A stretch of 22,633 nt of DNA, taken from the NCBI GenBank assembly GCA_036897625.1, contig JAYMTA010000981.1, positions 1 to 22,633 on the forward strand, read 5' to 3'. The position numbers and the translations under genes are program-made. This document shows, in pieces, positions 1-10,838 of the stretch. The stretch's first letter is position 1. The number at the start of each line of letters is the position of its first letter. The notes under the pieces were generated by a model. That model ran no database searches. It saw only the letters and a program-made list of their open reading frames with translations, and was not told the origin of the DNA. Source of the stretch: Pelargonium cotyledonis (Eukaryota > Streptophyta > Magnoliopsida > Geraniales > Geraniaceae).

Positions 1-330
1 ACGCCGCACTGTGGATGGGGACCTGCGCCGCACTGGTGAGGGGGACCTGCGCCGCACTGGTGAGGGGGACCTGCGCCGCACTGGTGAGGGGGATCTACGC
101 CGCACTGGTGAGGGAGATCTACGCCGTACAGGTGAGGGAGACCTACGTCGCACAGAAGGGTATCTACGTCGCACAGGTGAAGGGGATCTCCGCCGCACGG
201 GTGAAGGGGATCTCCGCCGCACGGGTGAAGGTGATCGACGAGATCTACGACGCATGGGGGACGGTGATCTGCGTCGAACTGGAGAACGTAATCTCCGTCG
301 TACAGGACTAAGTGATCTACTACGAGAACG
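1..330 (-). repeat. 24-bp coding minisatellite of the RS domain
   Basis: About a dozen tandem 24-bp units. Read on the minus strand they encode RRRSPSPV. Units near position 1-90 are nearly identical, while those towards 330 differ at many third codon positions and some amino acids (for example RRRYPSV, RRRSRRSP). This looks like a coding repeat that expands at its 3' side. The plus strand happens to be open in two frames through the same repeat. Confidence 0.9.
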
Positions 331-3300
331 GGATCTAGATCGTCGTCTAGAATAAGATGCTCTCCGACCTAAAGGAGAGGGGGATCCTCGTGCATGCCTA
401 CCTCGAGGTGAAATAGATCTTCTCGAGGAGCGGTAGACCCGTTCAGAAGAAATGGAGCGCCCTCGTGCTTTTGGTGATTTTGATACACTCCTTGACCTAC
501 GCTCGTCACTAAAATATTGTTTTCTTTGGGTCAGATAATACAATTTGAAAAATAAAAATTATGATCACGGCACATAGTACAATATACATGCACCCTTTGC
601 TCAATATATCACAGATATAATCATACTTGGAACAAAAATAAATATCATGGCAACATGTATTAAATTACAGGTGGTTAGAAAATGATGCATACTCTGAGTA
701 ACTTCTGGAATTAGAGAAAGATTTGCTCATTGACCTAGATGGTGAGCCACTGCATGGAAAAGGAAGAGTAAAATAAATAAATTACATGACACACTTAGCC
801 ATATGATACAATAATCAGAATAATGCCTGAGAGGAAATCGAATAATGGTCAGCCAATTGAGGAAATCTATCAATCTTCATGTTCCACAACTAGGTGGTGT
901 ATTTACAAATTTTAGAAGTTGTTTTCACCAAGATACTTTCTACCTAGAAACCACTGTGAAGCTCAAACACGTTACTGTTGATCACAGAAAGCAATCAGAA
1001 CATCAAGTTCTCCAAGTCATTAATGAAAATAAGTACATGCTAACATTCCTAATAGGGTTTTGTGACCAATATTTTATGCCAATGTTCAGTGGAAGAAAGG
1101 AAACTTGTGTTGCCTTCCTTTATAATAAGCATGCATTGGCAGGAACGACCATATTTGTCTATCAATATACAAATGTGACCAATTAAGATAAGTGGAGTTG
1201 AAATTCAGCTGAAAATATAGGGCAGATTTAAGTAATTAACCCTGATAAGGAAGCAATGGTGCTGCAACAACTTCGAGAACTGGCAAAAATAATAGTCCCA
1301 ACATCTAGCAGTCACAATAACAAACTGACCAAACATACAAAAAATGGAACTGCACCGCTTCAACCAAACTGTGTGAAGTTATGCCCACCACAAAATTTCA
1401 AACCTCTTCATCAGCAAACCCTAGACATAATAATATGCAAAAATAAACGGTTCACAAGGCATAAATTAGAAACCCAGACAATCATATTTGGCTACAAATA
1501 GTTTTAAACACTCTTTTTCGCATGCTTCCTAAACAATAGGTAGGAAGACAACCAACATAATAAATCAAACATTTAGCATGAATAATTGCTAAATTATTCC
1601 AACTTGATGCAAGAAACAGATCCATGTTGTTTACCAGATAGTCAAATATTTTCCTCACCTGTTTCTTCCTCTGGCGCCATTCCTCCCATTTGTTTCTTTC
1701 TCACCCTCGAGACCAAGACCTGACGCCCTCGACATTCCATGCTTTGAGGTTGGATCAGAAACAGCATCAGTGGCCTTCAACTCAGCACCGCCGTCCTACA
1801 GTAGTTTGAGGTAAAGGACATGAACCCAAATAATTGCAGAAGCTAGCTGAATGCCATGAAAAACACGAATGGAAGTCAAAACCAAAAACCCAGTTCTAGA
1901 AAATCTAACTCCGGCATGAATGATATAGTATTACCATCTTCTTCAGTCTCTCTTGCTCAATTTCTCTACTTTCTTTCTCTCTCTTTTTCTGAATTTCATT
2001 TGCTATGCGATCTGCCTCAGCCTGCATTTTTACATGGTATATTGTTAATACAAGGCCCCTAAGTGAAATGACTATGAGCTAAAGTGTGAGCATATAAAAA
2101 CACTCAACCTTTTTCTGCCTAGTTTCCTCTTCTTTAGCATCCAATATCTGTTGAGGAACACCACTTGCATTCTTTTGTGCACTTAGAAGAAGTGTCCAAA
2201 GCTCCTTCATAAACTTTCCTGTATTCTTCTCCATGAATCCAGTGAGCGATATCTGAACCTCCTTCCCGTTCACCACCTGTCATCAGAGAATGCAAATTAC
2301 TTCAAACAACATTAAAGTAAGCTAAAGTAATACAAGTTAAAACCCATGACTCTTGTAACAATAAACTGTTAACAGATATAAAGAAACAATCTTGAGCTCA
2401 GTGTTTAGTTATTTTGATTGGATCACTACAAGTCTACAACAACTAATATTTTCCACCATTGCATTAGGACACCCTAATAAGAGGGTTGCAGTGATAGTCT
2501 GATAGAGACGTAGAGTGTGAGAATCATAATAATAGAGTTTTGCAAATAAATAAATATAATTAGTTTGTAGTAATAATAAGTAATAAGGTACATGATGTTT
2601 GAGTACCTTTCCTTCTAGGAGACCATAAATAAAGTTAATAAGAACTTCATCTTCAAATCCAAGAAGCTCAGTCACCCTATTAGCAATCCAAGGTCGGATT
2701 ACATCCATCTTCACTTTAGTGATGTCCACCTGAGAGAAGCGATATATGAATTGAAAACCAAAAATAAAACAAATCCCTTAGAATGCCTAGTTTGCTGACT
2801 GACTATTCTTAATTTTGTATATTTAGTTGCCTCTAGTAGTGTGATCAAATGTATAATATTCTTTAGGAGCCAAAATCCCGAATTTCTTCAAATTTTATAT
2901 ACCAAACCTACTTCCATTTCCACACAAGCAAATTTCCTCAATTACACATCAGTAAACCACCCAAGTTCAATTGTCCCGAAACTCATGACATTAAAGGTGT
3001 TTAAATGGCAATGAGAATGATCAGCGATTCCAACCATTGACTGCAATTGTCATGATAATACACAATACCTTATCAGGCATGCATTGAGAATCAGGTAAAC
3101 AAAGGTATGGGTAATGAGAACGAACCAGATGCTCCAATTCGGGAGCAAACTTCTGAGATTTCATGAGCTTGGCCTGCTTGTTGGAGAACCGAGTGTCCTG
3201 ATCGGCCGAGGTACCCTAACCAGTCAAGATTAACCAAATTCAATCATTTGTGAACTCAATAACAAAGATCTGTCTGAAATAGCGATTCAAAACCATGAAA

Positions 3301-3374
3301 TCGCATCAATTAACAATTGAACAACTAATCGGAAGGGCTGAGCAATAACTTACCCGAAAGAACCCGCCCGACAT
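1..3374 (-). CDS. SRRM1: SRRM1-like PWI-domain splicing factor, RS-rich (partial, 3' end outside window)
   Basis: Nuclear pre-mRNA splicing co-activator of the SRm160/SRRM1 family: the PWI domain binds nucleic acid and the Arg/Ser tail contacts other spliceosomal proteins. Coding exons on the minus strand are 3374-3354, 3215-3126, 2729-2607, 2276-2109, 2021-1935, 1795-1659 and 508-1, all with GT-AG borders and compatible phases. The protein starts MSGGFFRGTSADQDTRF, the family's usual start. PWI domain is at about residues 28-130, with the signature VIRPWIANRV near residues 47-56 and ELLGFEDEVLINFIYGLL after it. A charged helix (about 125-163, QKKREKESREIEQERLKK) follows, then a linker, then an RS domain from about residue 209 (SDERRSRSVSKSPKARGRS) passing into repeats of RRRSPSPV. 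At least 378 residues are encoded and the frame is open at the window edge. Intron 6 (509-1658) is long, and I see no convincing extra exon in it. The last exon has no in-frame ATG, so it is easily missed. Confidence 0.93.
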
Positions 3375-3660
3375 TTCTAGGGTTTGCGAAGAAGGCTGAG
3401 AAAACTAGCTGTAAATGGACAGTTAGGCGGTGTAACTGAAATGAACGATGTGTATGCATCTATGGCGGAATCGAGTACCTTACCTGAAGACGGATTTGCG
3501 GAAAAGTGAAGGCGATCAGATTGGGCCAATCTCTTTCTCGTTCTGTGTCTTATCTGAAGCCAAATTCTCTGTGTTGAGCGTACGGTGATGAAGATGTGAG
3601 CTTCTGTTGGGATTTGGGGTTTAGAGGCTGTATGGGTATGCGCGAGCCGAGTGAACTCGC
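3375..3660 (-). other. 5' leader of the SRRM1-like gene with probable leader intron
   Basis: Upstream of the ATG on the minus strand there is a strong donor (CAG|GTAAGG, intron starting at 3483) and a pyrimidine-rich acceptor (TTTTCTCAG, intron ending at 3396). This suggests an 88-nt intron in the 5' UTR. A second possible acceptor (TTTACAG) lies a few bases further upstream. The start of transcription is not resolved. The plant leader motif AAACCCTAGAAATG sits directly before the start. Confidence 0.5.
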
Positions 3661-4029
3661 TTCTTCGTGCCCTAATCAATTTATCTAATTACGGTGATGC
3701 TTTTACTCTTTTACCCTTCATCGTCACGTGACTTCTGTCTAACCATTGACTGCTAGCACGCTTTAGGAACAAAATATCTAGCATTTTTTTTTTTCTTTTG
3801 GTTAGATGTTTATTTTTGGGAGAGAAAAAAAAAATTGGCTTAATTGTATGTCATCTAAAAATTTAATTTTAGTTTATTATCGTGACAATTTCAAGTTATT
3901 CGTATTTACAATGGATCAGTTCATTTGATTTTCGAACTAGCTAAATGAATTTGTATGTTACGCATGTTTATATGTGCACTTTTTTATATGGTGGGAGGGG
4001 CCAGCAAGTTTGAATGGTACATACCGACC

Positions 4030-4245
4030 AATTATAAGCTTTTTGTTTGGAAGTTGCCTCTCGGTGCTAGCAAACTTGTTGCACCGTGGAGTTGAGGTGG
4101 ACGGGTTGTGCCCAATGTGCGGGATGGGTCTAGAGACTGGTCAACGGTAGCATTCGACAAAAGGGTGGCTTAAAGTGAATCTTGAGAAAGCCACCTTTTA
4201 TTTAAAGTAGTTGTTGTGATACACGATGGATTGTACGGACTAAAA
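4030..4245 (+). pseudogene. Decayed LINE fragment: zf-RVT plus RNase H-like remnant
   Basis: One frame reads FVWKLPLG. A shifted frame then reads ANLLHRGVEVDGLCPMCG followed by an ETG, which matches the zinc-binding region (zf-RVT) after the reverse transcriptase of plant non-LTR elements, including its CxxC pair. After a stop, KGWLKVNLEKA and, in another frame, VVVIHDGLYG resemble the start of the RNase H-type domain that follows in these elements. The frameshifts and stops mark it as dead. The assignment rests on motif recall. Confidence 0.6.
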
Positions 4246-5179
4246 TGGATGACGTACGCGTGTGAGGGGTCGAGGAGAGGTCATTGTAGTTGGACAGGTT
4301 TGGAAAATGTGAGTGATTGAAATAATACTGATTGGACAATAATGGTTTTGCGAATTGGGTTGGTGTAATTTGATTGTTTGAATTATATTATTGTTACTTT
4401 CGGCTTGGTTATTGATGATATTTTATCTATTACATTTAGTTATGTATAATATATATTTGATTTGCTAAAAGATGTACGAATCATGTGACTTATGTATTAA
4501 CAAAGTCGTTAGGCTTCATTGAGTAAGAACCATTGCTAAAGTATTGATAAAAAACTTATTTCCAATCGTCACAAGTAAGAATCATGCATTTCACGTGACG
4601 ATTCAAACTCAAAAGACAATGGTGCATAAGTGGTGTTTTAATCACGAGGCTCGTAGGTGTTTTTTTTTTTACCTTGTAAAACTTTACTTCATTAATATAA
4701 AAACATTGTTTCAATAAGAACTCCACCACAAGGTAAACCCTAATTGACTATGATGCAAAAGGACACGTATCAATCTTGCGCAAAAGTGTTAAATGATAGT
4801 GAGAAGATCCTCACGAAATTGGATGTTACCCAATTAAGCAAACTGATGGCCCTTAGCAAGCCCCCCCTCCGGCGCCTGTACTACATCCCTCACCACCGAA
4901 AATCACACCCTTTCCATTAAGACCAAGCCTCAAATGGCTGCTCCCTATGAACCATCTCTCACTCCTTTGCCCAAGGTCATCTTCACCATATACACTCCCC
5001 TAGTATTGCGAACTTGGCCGCATAGGTTCGCATTCGACCCGTTTTTTTTTTTTTTGGATATGTCGTCAGATTGGAGATCGCCTCGCTTTCTCTTAAGATT
5101 GCGGAGTAGACGTCTCATTGACGTCTTGCTTGACAGAAGAAAACGGTGTCTGGTCCACTGCTGCTAGCTTAAGCCACAA

Positions 5180-5465
5180 CTGATATGTCTCTGACTGTAC
5201 CCATAACGCCCCAAGGCTGGTTCTCCTCATTTTTGGAGCCACCAAAAAGGTCCAAAAGTCCGCTCCTGACATGGTTGCGTCGCCACCTTAGCCCGAGCAT
5301 ATTCCTTCTCGATGTGGCCCAACCTCCCGCATTAGTAGCAAAAGTCGGAAGACGCTCGTACGGGAAATGAACGATCTGACTTCAGACATTTGCGACCTCC
5401 CTCCGAGACTCAAAGATGTTGATATCAAATTGATTTTCATCGGAGAACTTAATTGAGAGTTTCCA
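5180..5465 (-). pseudogene. Decayed LINE ORF1 fragment with CCHC zinc knuckle (zf-CCHC_4 type)
   Basis: On the minus strand YERLPTF, then a one-base frameshift, then CY*CGRLGHIEKEYARAK (about 5363-5289). This is the hallmark order of the zinc knuckle in ORF1 of plant LINEs, which follows a DUF4283 domain. The knuckle holds an in-frame stop, and the fourth ligand position is Tyr instead of Cys, so it cannot be functional. Upstream residues (FSDENQFDINIFESRREV) may be the degraded preceding linker. It is opposite in strand to the fragment at 4030-4245, so the two come from separate or rearranged insertions. Confidence 0.6.
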
Positions 5466-6007
5466 AGAATTAAAGTAGGAACGATTACCCATTGGGTTTA
5501 GCTATAGACTTTTGGGTGTCCCCGACAATAGATACTCACAAACTGATTCAATCTTACTAGAGGTGCTTATCCGACTTATTCACATTGAAAACCCAATATC
5601 CTATCCGATTCGATAATACGATCAGATCGAATTCTTCTGGATTAAAACAAACTAAAATCAAATAAATTTTAAATTTTCAATCATCAAATCCAATATGGTC
5701 GTTATTTCACCAGAAAAATCCTACCTTATTAAAAAAAATAATCGGATTGGAATTTCGTCGAATGCCCGCGGATACAGATCCAAACGACGATGCATCACAT
5801 GTACAAATTTCAAAACATTAGTGATTGGTTGTCCTAATTGAAGCCCAACAAAAAGCAAACTATGTTGTACGCGTATAGATACGGGGGAGCATATAAGAAG
5901 AGTACGCCCATAGTATAGTAGATATGGAGAGACGCGGAAATTATAGTATAAATGTAGCAAAAAGGAGGCAAAGAAATTAGAAAACACAGGAAGATGCAGA
6001 GATTTAG

Positions 6008-6190
6008 ACACGTGGACCCATGCATATAATCGGATGCAAACCTATTTATATTGCACTCTTTATTCTTCGTCTCTGGTCCGCCCCATTCTCTCTCCTCCTC
6101 CCCCCCTATCCTCTTTCCTTCTCCGCCGTTCTCCATCTCAGCCTCTCACTCCTCAACCCTCACCTCCTCAATTTCTCTTCCTCCCTCCAA
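6008..6190 (+). promoter_or_regulatory. Core promoter and CT-rich leader of the TFIIA large-subunit gene
   Basis: An ACACGTGG G-box-like element lies at 6008-6015 and a TATA-like TATTTATA at 6043-6050. A long pyrimidine-rich tract (about 6057-6190) follows, typical of the Y-patch and leader of plant housekeeping genes. Transcription probably starts around 6070-6080, giving a leader of about 230 nt before the ATG at 6304. Confidence 0.55.
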
Positions 6191-6303
6191 TTATCCCGAG
6201 AAAATCACTCGATCGCCATCGAATTTCCAGTGACGTAGCCCCCAGCCCAATCGCGACAACCTACCGGAGCTTGAATCGATTTTCCTTCTTCATTTTCCGA
6301 GGA

Positions 6304-9300
6304 ATGACGACTTCGACGACGAGTTCGGTCTACATCCACGTCATCGAAGATGTCATCAACAAGATGACCGAGGAGTTCACCAACAACGGCGGCCCGGGCG
6401 AGAGTGTTCTCCAAGAACTCCAAGGAGTAATTTGTTTTTTTTTTCTTCTCTCGCTCGATTTTAATGTTTAGCTTTTTGATAGTTTGGGATTTTGATTGCT
6501 ATTTTGTGTTTTGGTGAGTGAAGTGGCGGTGTTTAATTTGGGAGAGAATGGGGGTTTTGGCAGATCCGTGTGTGGATCTGACGAGTTCTAGGGTTTTGAG
6601 ATTTACTGATTGGTTCGATTTGTTGTCTAATGATGATTTGGTTGATCGTTTTCAGACATGGGAGCTTAAAATGATGCAAGCTGGTGTTGTGTGCGGGCCT
6701 ATAGACAGGTCCTCTGCGCCTAAGCCGACACCAGGTGGTCCAATCACTCCTGTTCACGATCTTAATGTGCCCTACGAAGGGACTGAGGAGTATGAAACTC
6801 CTACTGCTGAGATACTATTTCCTCCTGTAAGCCTCTTGTTGAATTTGTAATCACAATCCCTAATTTTGTTGAATTTTTATTTCTGATGTGTGATTTGAAA
6901 TGCAGACCCCTTTACAAACTCCCATTCAGACACCTTTGCCAGGAACAGCAGACAACTCTTCCATGTATAACATTCCTACTGGACAAAGTGACTATTCTAC
7001 TCCAACTCCTGGACAAGAGACAAGTGCAAATAACGGGAATCCTGAGGGGAAAGCCGGAAGACCCAGTCCCTTTATGGTAGACGCAGCAGCGCCATTCAGA
7101 ATAATTTATTTGCTACGCATATATAGCTTTGGAAGCGTTGCATCTATTATATTTGTCCATTCTGCCGTTACTTTGTCTTTCCCTTTTTGAATTTGAATGC
7201 TGCCAACATTTTTTTTTACTTTTGAGGAAGCAGCTCAATTGTTAACACATGTCTTTGCCTTATCGCAGCCACCTCCTTCTCCTTGGATGAGCCAAAGGCC
7301 TCCACTTGATGTCAATGTTGGTAAGTAGATGTTGGAAGAGTATTTTATACCTTTATGATGGGCTGTGAAGTAATCGATGCTGTATTCTTGTAGCTTATGT
7401 GGAAGGGCGGGATGAGCCAGACAGAGGAACCTCTAATCAACCCCTGACACAGGTAATTCCTGTTGTTAGTTCATGTGATATCACAATGTGATGTCTCGGT
7501 TTCTGCTAAAATGGAGAGTTTTGGATGTCTAAGGTTATGTACCTCCTTCTGGGATACCTCTTTGAATAATTATTGTCTAGTACAAGCCATCCAATTTCAA
7601 AAGGAAAACATAATGTTACCATTCAATTCGTCAATTGATTTTAATGTTGGAGAAAAAATCCAGGACTTCTTCATGATGTCTGCTGGAAAACGAAAACGGG
7701 AGGATTTTCCTTCTCAGTATCAAGCTGGTGGATATATTCCTCAGCAAGATGGAGCTGCTGATGATACTCCAAAACTATTTGAGATTGAATTTGAGGTTAG
7801 TCTTTTATCTTAGATGTTAATATTGTTTGCTTGTTTTGTCCAAGTCTGTTCTCATCAGCACAATGTGTACATGCTAACTTTCGACTTATTTGTATCTGCT
7901 TATTTTGGAGTTAAGCCAATGCCGAATATGTCTTGGTATAATCTTATTTATGGATTTTTTAACAACTATACAGAAATTGTTACTAGTCAATATTCTTCTG
8001 GGTTAAGTTGGATTGGTAGATCATTAGATAAGATTAAATTGGAAGTTTATGGATGAACACTGTATGTTTATGATGCATTGAGCGAGTAATGACATGCACT
8101 ATTTCCTTGCTTAAGAGTAGCATGCACTCGTTGATTACCCTGCTGGATTTGAAATGTATGGAGTAGAATAGTACAGGTTTTAGAGCTATGAAGCTTTTAG
8201 AGGTTTACCTTCAACCATTGGGGCAAGTGGCTCAAGGCACTTGGTCCCCTTTAGGTCTTGGGTCCGAGCCTCAGTGTTGTGGTATGATTGCTGATAAAAA
8301 AAAAATTGAAGCTTAGAGGTTTATAAGAATTATTTAATCTAAAGAGTTTTGAGCCGCAAGCTGAATTCTGAAAGTAAGTTGGAAATCGCCAGAATATCCG
8401 TGTGAATGAGAACCTGTGAAGGGCTAAAATTTGTCCTGGTCTAAGCTGTGAAAAAAGTTGTTTCGGTTTGGTAGAAATATTATATCAAGAGATGTGAATT
8501 AATGATTTAACGCAGTGATGAATATTTAAGTGGGAAGTAAAGTTCATGCCCTCACAGAGATAGAAGAATGAGTGTTTAGCAGTTTTTTGTGGTTTTGATT
8601 TGGTGGTTGTGGATGGCTTGGGTGACCATAATAACTTGTCCCTCACTCTGGTTAGTCGATAAAGAGTCCTTGAATATCCTTGGAATTTGGACTAACTAAG
8701 AATATTGGCGTGATGTATAATTTGATTTGTCAAGTATAAGCAAAACAGAAGTGTATGTCGTGATGTTTGTGCATTACTAGATAGTGTAGATTGAAATTTT
8801 GACAACTTGACATGATATGTGATATAAAGCATTAGATTTACTGGCTGTGGTGGTGGGTGGAAGATGACAGGACATCTCTAGTCATGATGTTGACAAGATG
8901 TATGGATGAGTTGGAGGGTGAGTTCTTAAGTGGAGGTAGAAAGGTGAAATAGAACATGAACAGAGTTTGTGATGAATTTATGATTTCACAGTCCTATCAT
9001 ATTTGCTATAAGTACCTTTGCTGTTGACAGTTTCCAAAATTTGAAGACAAAGTAAATAAGGGTTCAGTGTCGTTTGACTTGGGGGTCACTTCATTGTCAT
9101 TGTTTACAGGTACATTTTAAGACAAGTTGTTTTTGTTGAGCTTGCAATGTAAATTGGGAACAAGCATTTAGTGAAAACCTTGACTAATTAACTTGCTGCA
9201 GAATTTATATATATGATTGAAAATTATGATTATGATGATGGTTGAATTATAGATTATGCATTCCTTGAATCATTATTAAAAACCTTTCAGGTGGGCCAAG

Positions 9301-10838
9301 GGAGCAATTCTGCTGTTAGATTTGACATGGTCACTGCTGCAAATAGAAAGACATCTTCATGTGTGGCAAAGTCATCCTTAAAGATTCCTCAATTGGATGG
9401 ACCAATGCCTGATCCGTACGATGACGTTCTCTCCACTCCAAATGTAAGTATCTCCTAGATAGTCAAGCATTCCAATTAATATCTTGCAAATCTTCATATA
9501 GAGACATTGCATGTAGTAATATGATTGCTGGCATGAAAATCAACTTCTAGCTTTCCAGGCTTTGTATTTAGTTTAAGTAGTTCTGATTCTTTCTCTATGT
9601 CTGGAGCATTAAATATTATTGTCAGTTTTACTTAATTACTGTACACATCTCACAATTATGTTATGAAGAGAAAATATAGGATTACGTTATCTTTAAAAAC
9701 AATAGCTTGGTAGAAACTCTTGAAAGAGATTAAGTGGAGGTTGGGATTTTAGTTTAGATGCTTTAAAGCAGTGAAGTACAGTTGCTATGGAAGTAGCTGG
9801 TTACTGACGTAACAATGGTTGAATGTTCTAATGGATATGGGATAAGAAATTTTTGGGTGTTTTGTACATTCCATGTCTTGTTGTATAGCCCCCCTCTCTC
9901 TATCCCAATGTTTTATGAGATTTGCTTCACTTGTTAATGCTGTTTTTTATTTCTTTGTCTCCTCTTGCTATCTTGAAGATATACAACTATCAAGGAGTTG
10001 TCAATGAAGACTACAACATAGTGAACACACCAGCCCCCAATGGTAGTTTTTCTAAATTGACGTGCAAACACTTGCGATACCTTTTGAGTTTATAAACCCT
10101 GATCTTAGAGTTGTCCATCTCTCATTACAGATTTACAGGCGGCCACTCCTGCAATTCCTGCTCAGAATGATGTTGGAGAAGATGATGATGATGATGAACC
10201 ACCTTTGAATGAAAACGATGATGACGATTTGGATGATGTGGATCAAGGTGACGAGCTAAATACACAACATTTAGTTTTGGCTCAGTTTGACAAGGTAAAC
10301 TCTCTTTACTTTGTTGTCTTGCAGCATGATGCTTAGATTCATAGCTTTGGTGATTCTTCTTCATTTACTAAACAAAACACAATGTTTTGGTGGGTCAATT
10401 AGGTGACGCGTACCAAGAGCAGGTGGAAATGCACGCTGAAAGATGGCATCATGCACATAAACAACAAGGACATTCTCTTTAATAAGGTATATATGTGCTT
10501 TTCTTAAATATTATTCTCTCCGTCCCAAAATAATTGTCCACTTTCTGTTTTGGTTAGTTAGTTATGGATGAATTACTAACAATATTCTTAAAATAAGTTG
10601 GTTAGATTTGAGATTGTTACAACAAGAACACATGAGGGTTTTAAGGGGAAAACCCCAACTCTAGCTAAGTCATCCTTAATTTTCACCCAAAAAAATGAAA
10701 AGTGGACAATTTGGAACGGAGGGAGTTACTGTTATTCTATCATCATCTCTTGAACAATCATTTACACGAACTTTGAAATGCATTGATTCACAAGTGTTAT
10801 TCTATCTTCTACAGGCAACCGGAGAATTTGACTTCTGA
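6304..10838 (+). CDS. TFIIA-L: Transcription initiation factor IIA large subunit (TFIIA-alpha/beta)
   Basis: General RNA polymerase II factor. With the small subunit TFIIA-gamma it binds and stabilises TBP on the TATA box in the nucleus. Exons are 6304-6426, 6656-6826, 6906-7076, 7269-7320, 7394-7452, 7664-7795, 9291-9443, 9979-10042, 10131-10294, 10403-10486 and 10815-10838, giving 398 aa (Arabidopsis protein about 375). The N-terminal helical domain is residues 8-58 (VYIHVIEDVINKMTEEF, then WELKMMQAGV). A Pro/Thr/Gln-rich spacer with an NLS-like GKRKRED follows. QLDG at 270-273 matches the Taspase1 motif. An acidic stretch (about 315-345) precedes the C-terminal beta-barrel segment TQHLVLAQFDKVTRTKSRWK, and the end is ATGEFDF. 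Residue 42, the first of exon 2, is Thr where I recall Ile (QG-T-WELK). Intron 6 (7796-9290) carries a SINE and intron 10 a MITE. Confidence 0.97.
8189..8323 (+). mobile_element. tRNA-derived SINE with target-site duplication, in TFIIA intron 6
   Basis: The body (8208-8306) has a tRNA-like head with a box A-like stretch (GTGGCTCAAGGCACTTGG) and a box B-like GGGTCCGAGCC about 40 nt on, and ends in an A-run. It is flanked by a long direct repeat, TGAAGCTTTTAGAGGTTTA at 8189-8207 and TGAAGCTTAGAGGTTTA at 8307-8323, which differ by a 2-bp indel. The direct repeat, the polymerase III-type boxes and the A-tail together support a short SINE inserted in the sense orientation. I could not assign the family. 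Confidence 0.8.
10511..10728. mobile_element. Stowaway-like MITE (Tc1/mariner type) in TFIIA intron 10
   Basis: Terminal inverted repeats face each other: left TCTCCGTCCCAAAATAATTG then TCCACTTT; right, on the complement, CTCCCTCCGTTCCAAATTG then TCCACTTT. The CTCCCTCCGT end is the hallmark of Stowaway MITEs, which duplicate TA, and TA lies at or beside both ends. It is about 215 bp and has no coding capacity. It fills most of a 328-bp intron without touching the splice sites. Confidence 0.85.

Larger units (their letters stand above)
3680..5995. other. Intergenic region between SRRM1-like and TFIIA genes
   Basis: AT-rich DNA with homopolymer runs (T-runs near 3786, 4662 and 5041). Apart from two decayed LINE pieces (about 4030-4245 and 5180-5465) I see no gene. 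Open frames here lack splice context and family resemblance. Confidence 0.6.

Noticed and set aside
1..330. CRISPR-like array
   Set aside because: The units are directly tandem without unique spacers and are translated; the genome is a plant's.
11..355. Plus-strand frames through the 24-bp repeat (GDLRRTGE repeats)
   Set aside because: They are complements of the minus-strand RS repeat, which joins in phase to the PWI gene by a good acceptor at 509-510.
845..1501. Plus-strand open frames in the large intron of the SRRM1-like gene
   Set aside because: AT-rich, no family resemblance, and inside a well-defined intron.
4934..5370. Plus-strand open frames starting MAAPYEPS and MSLTVPIT
   Set aside because: The second is antisense to the LINE ORF1 relic; the first has no recognisable domain or splice context.
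5721..6136. Minus-strand open frames upstream of TFIIA
   Set aside because: They overlap the TFIIA promoter and CT-rich leader and have low-complexity composition.
7463..8056. Open frames extending through TFIIA exon 6 and its flanking introns
   Set aside because: Only 7664-7795 fits the TFIIA family; the rest reads through intron sequence.
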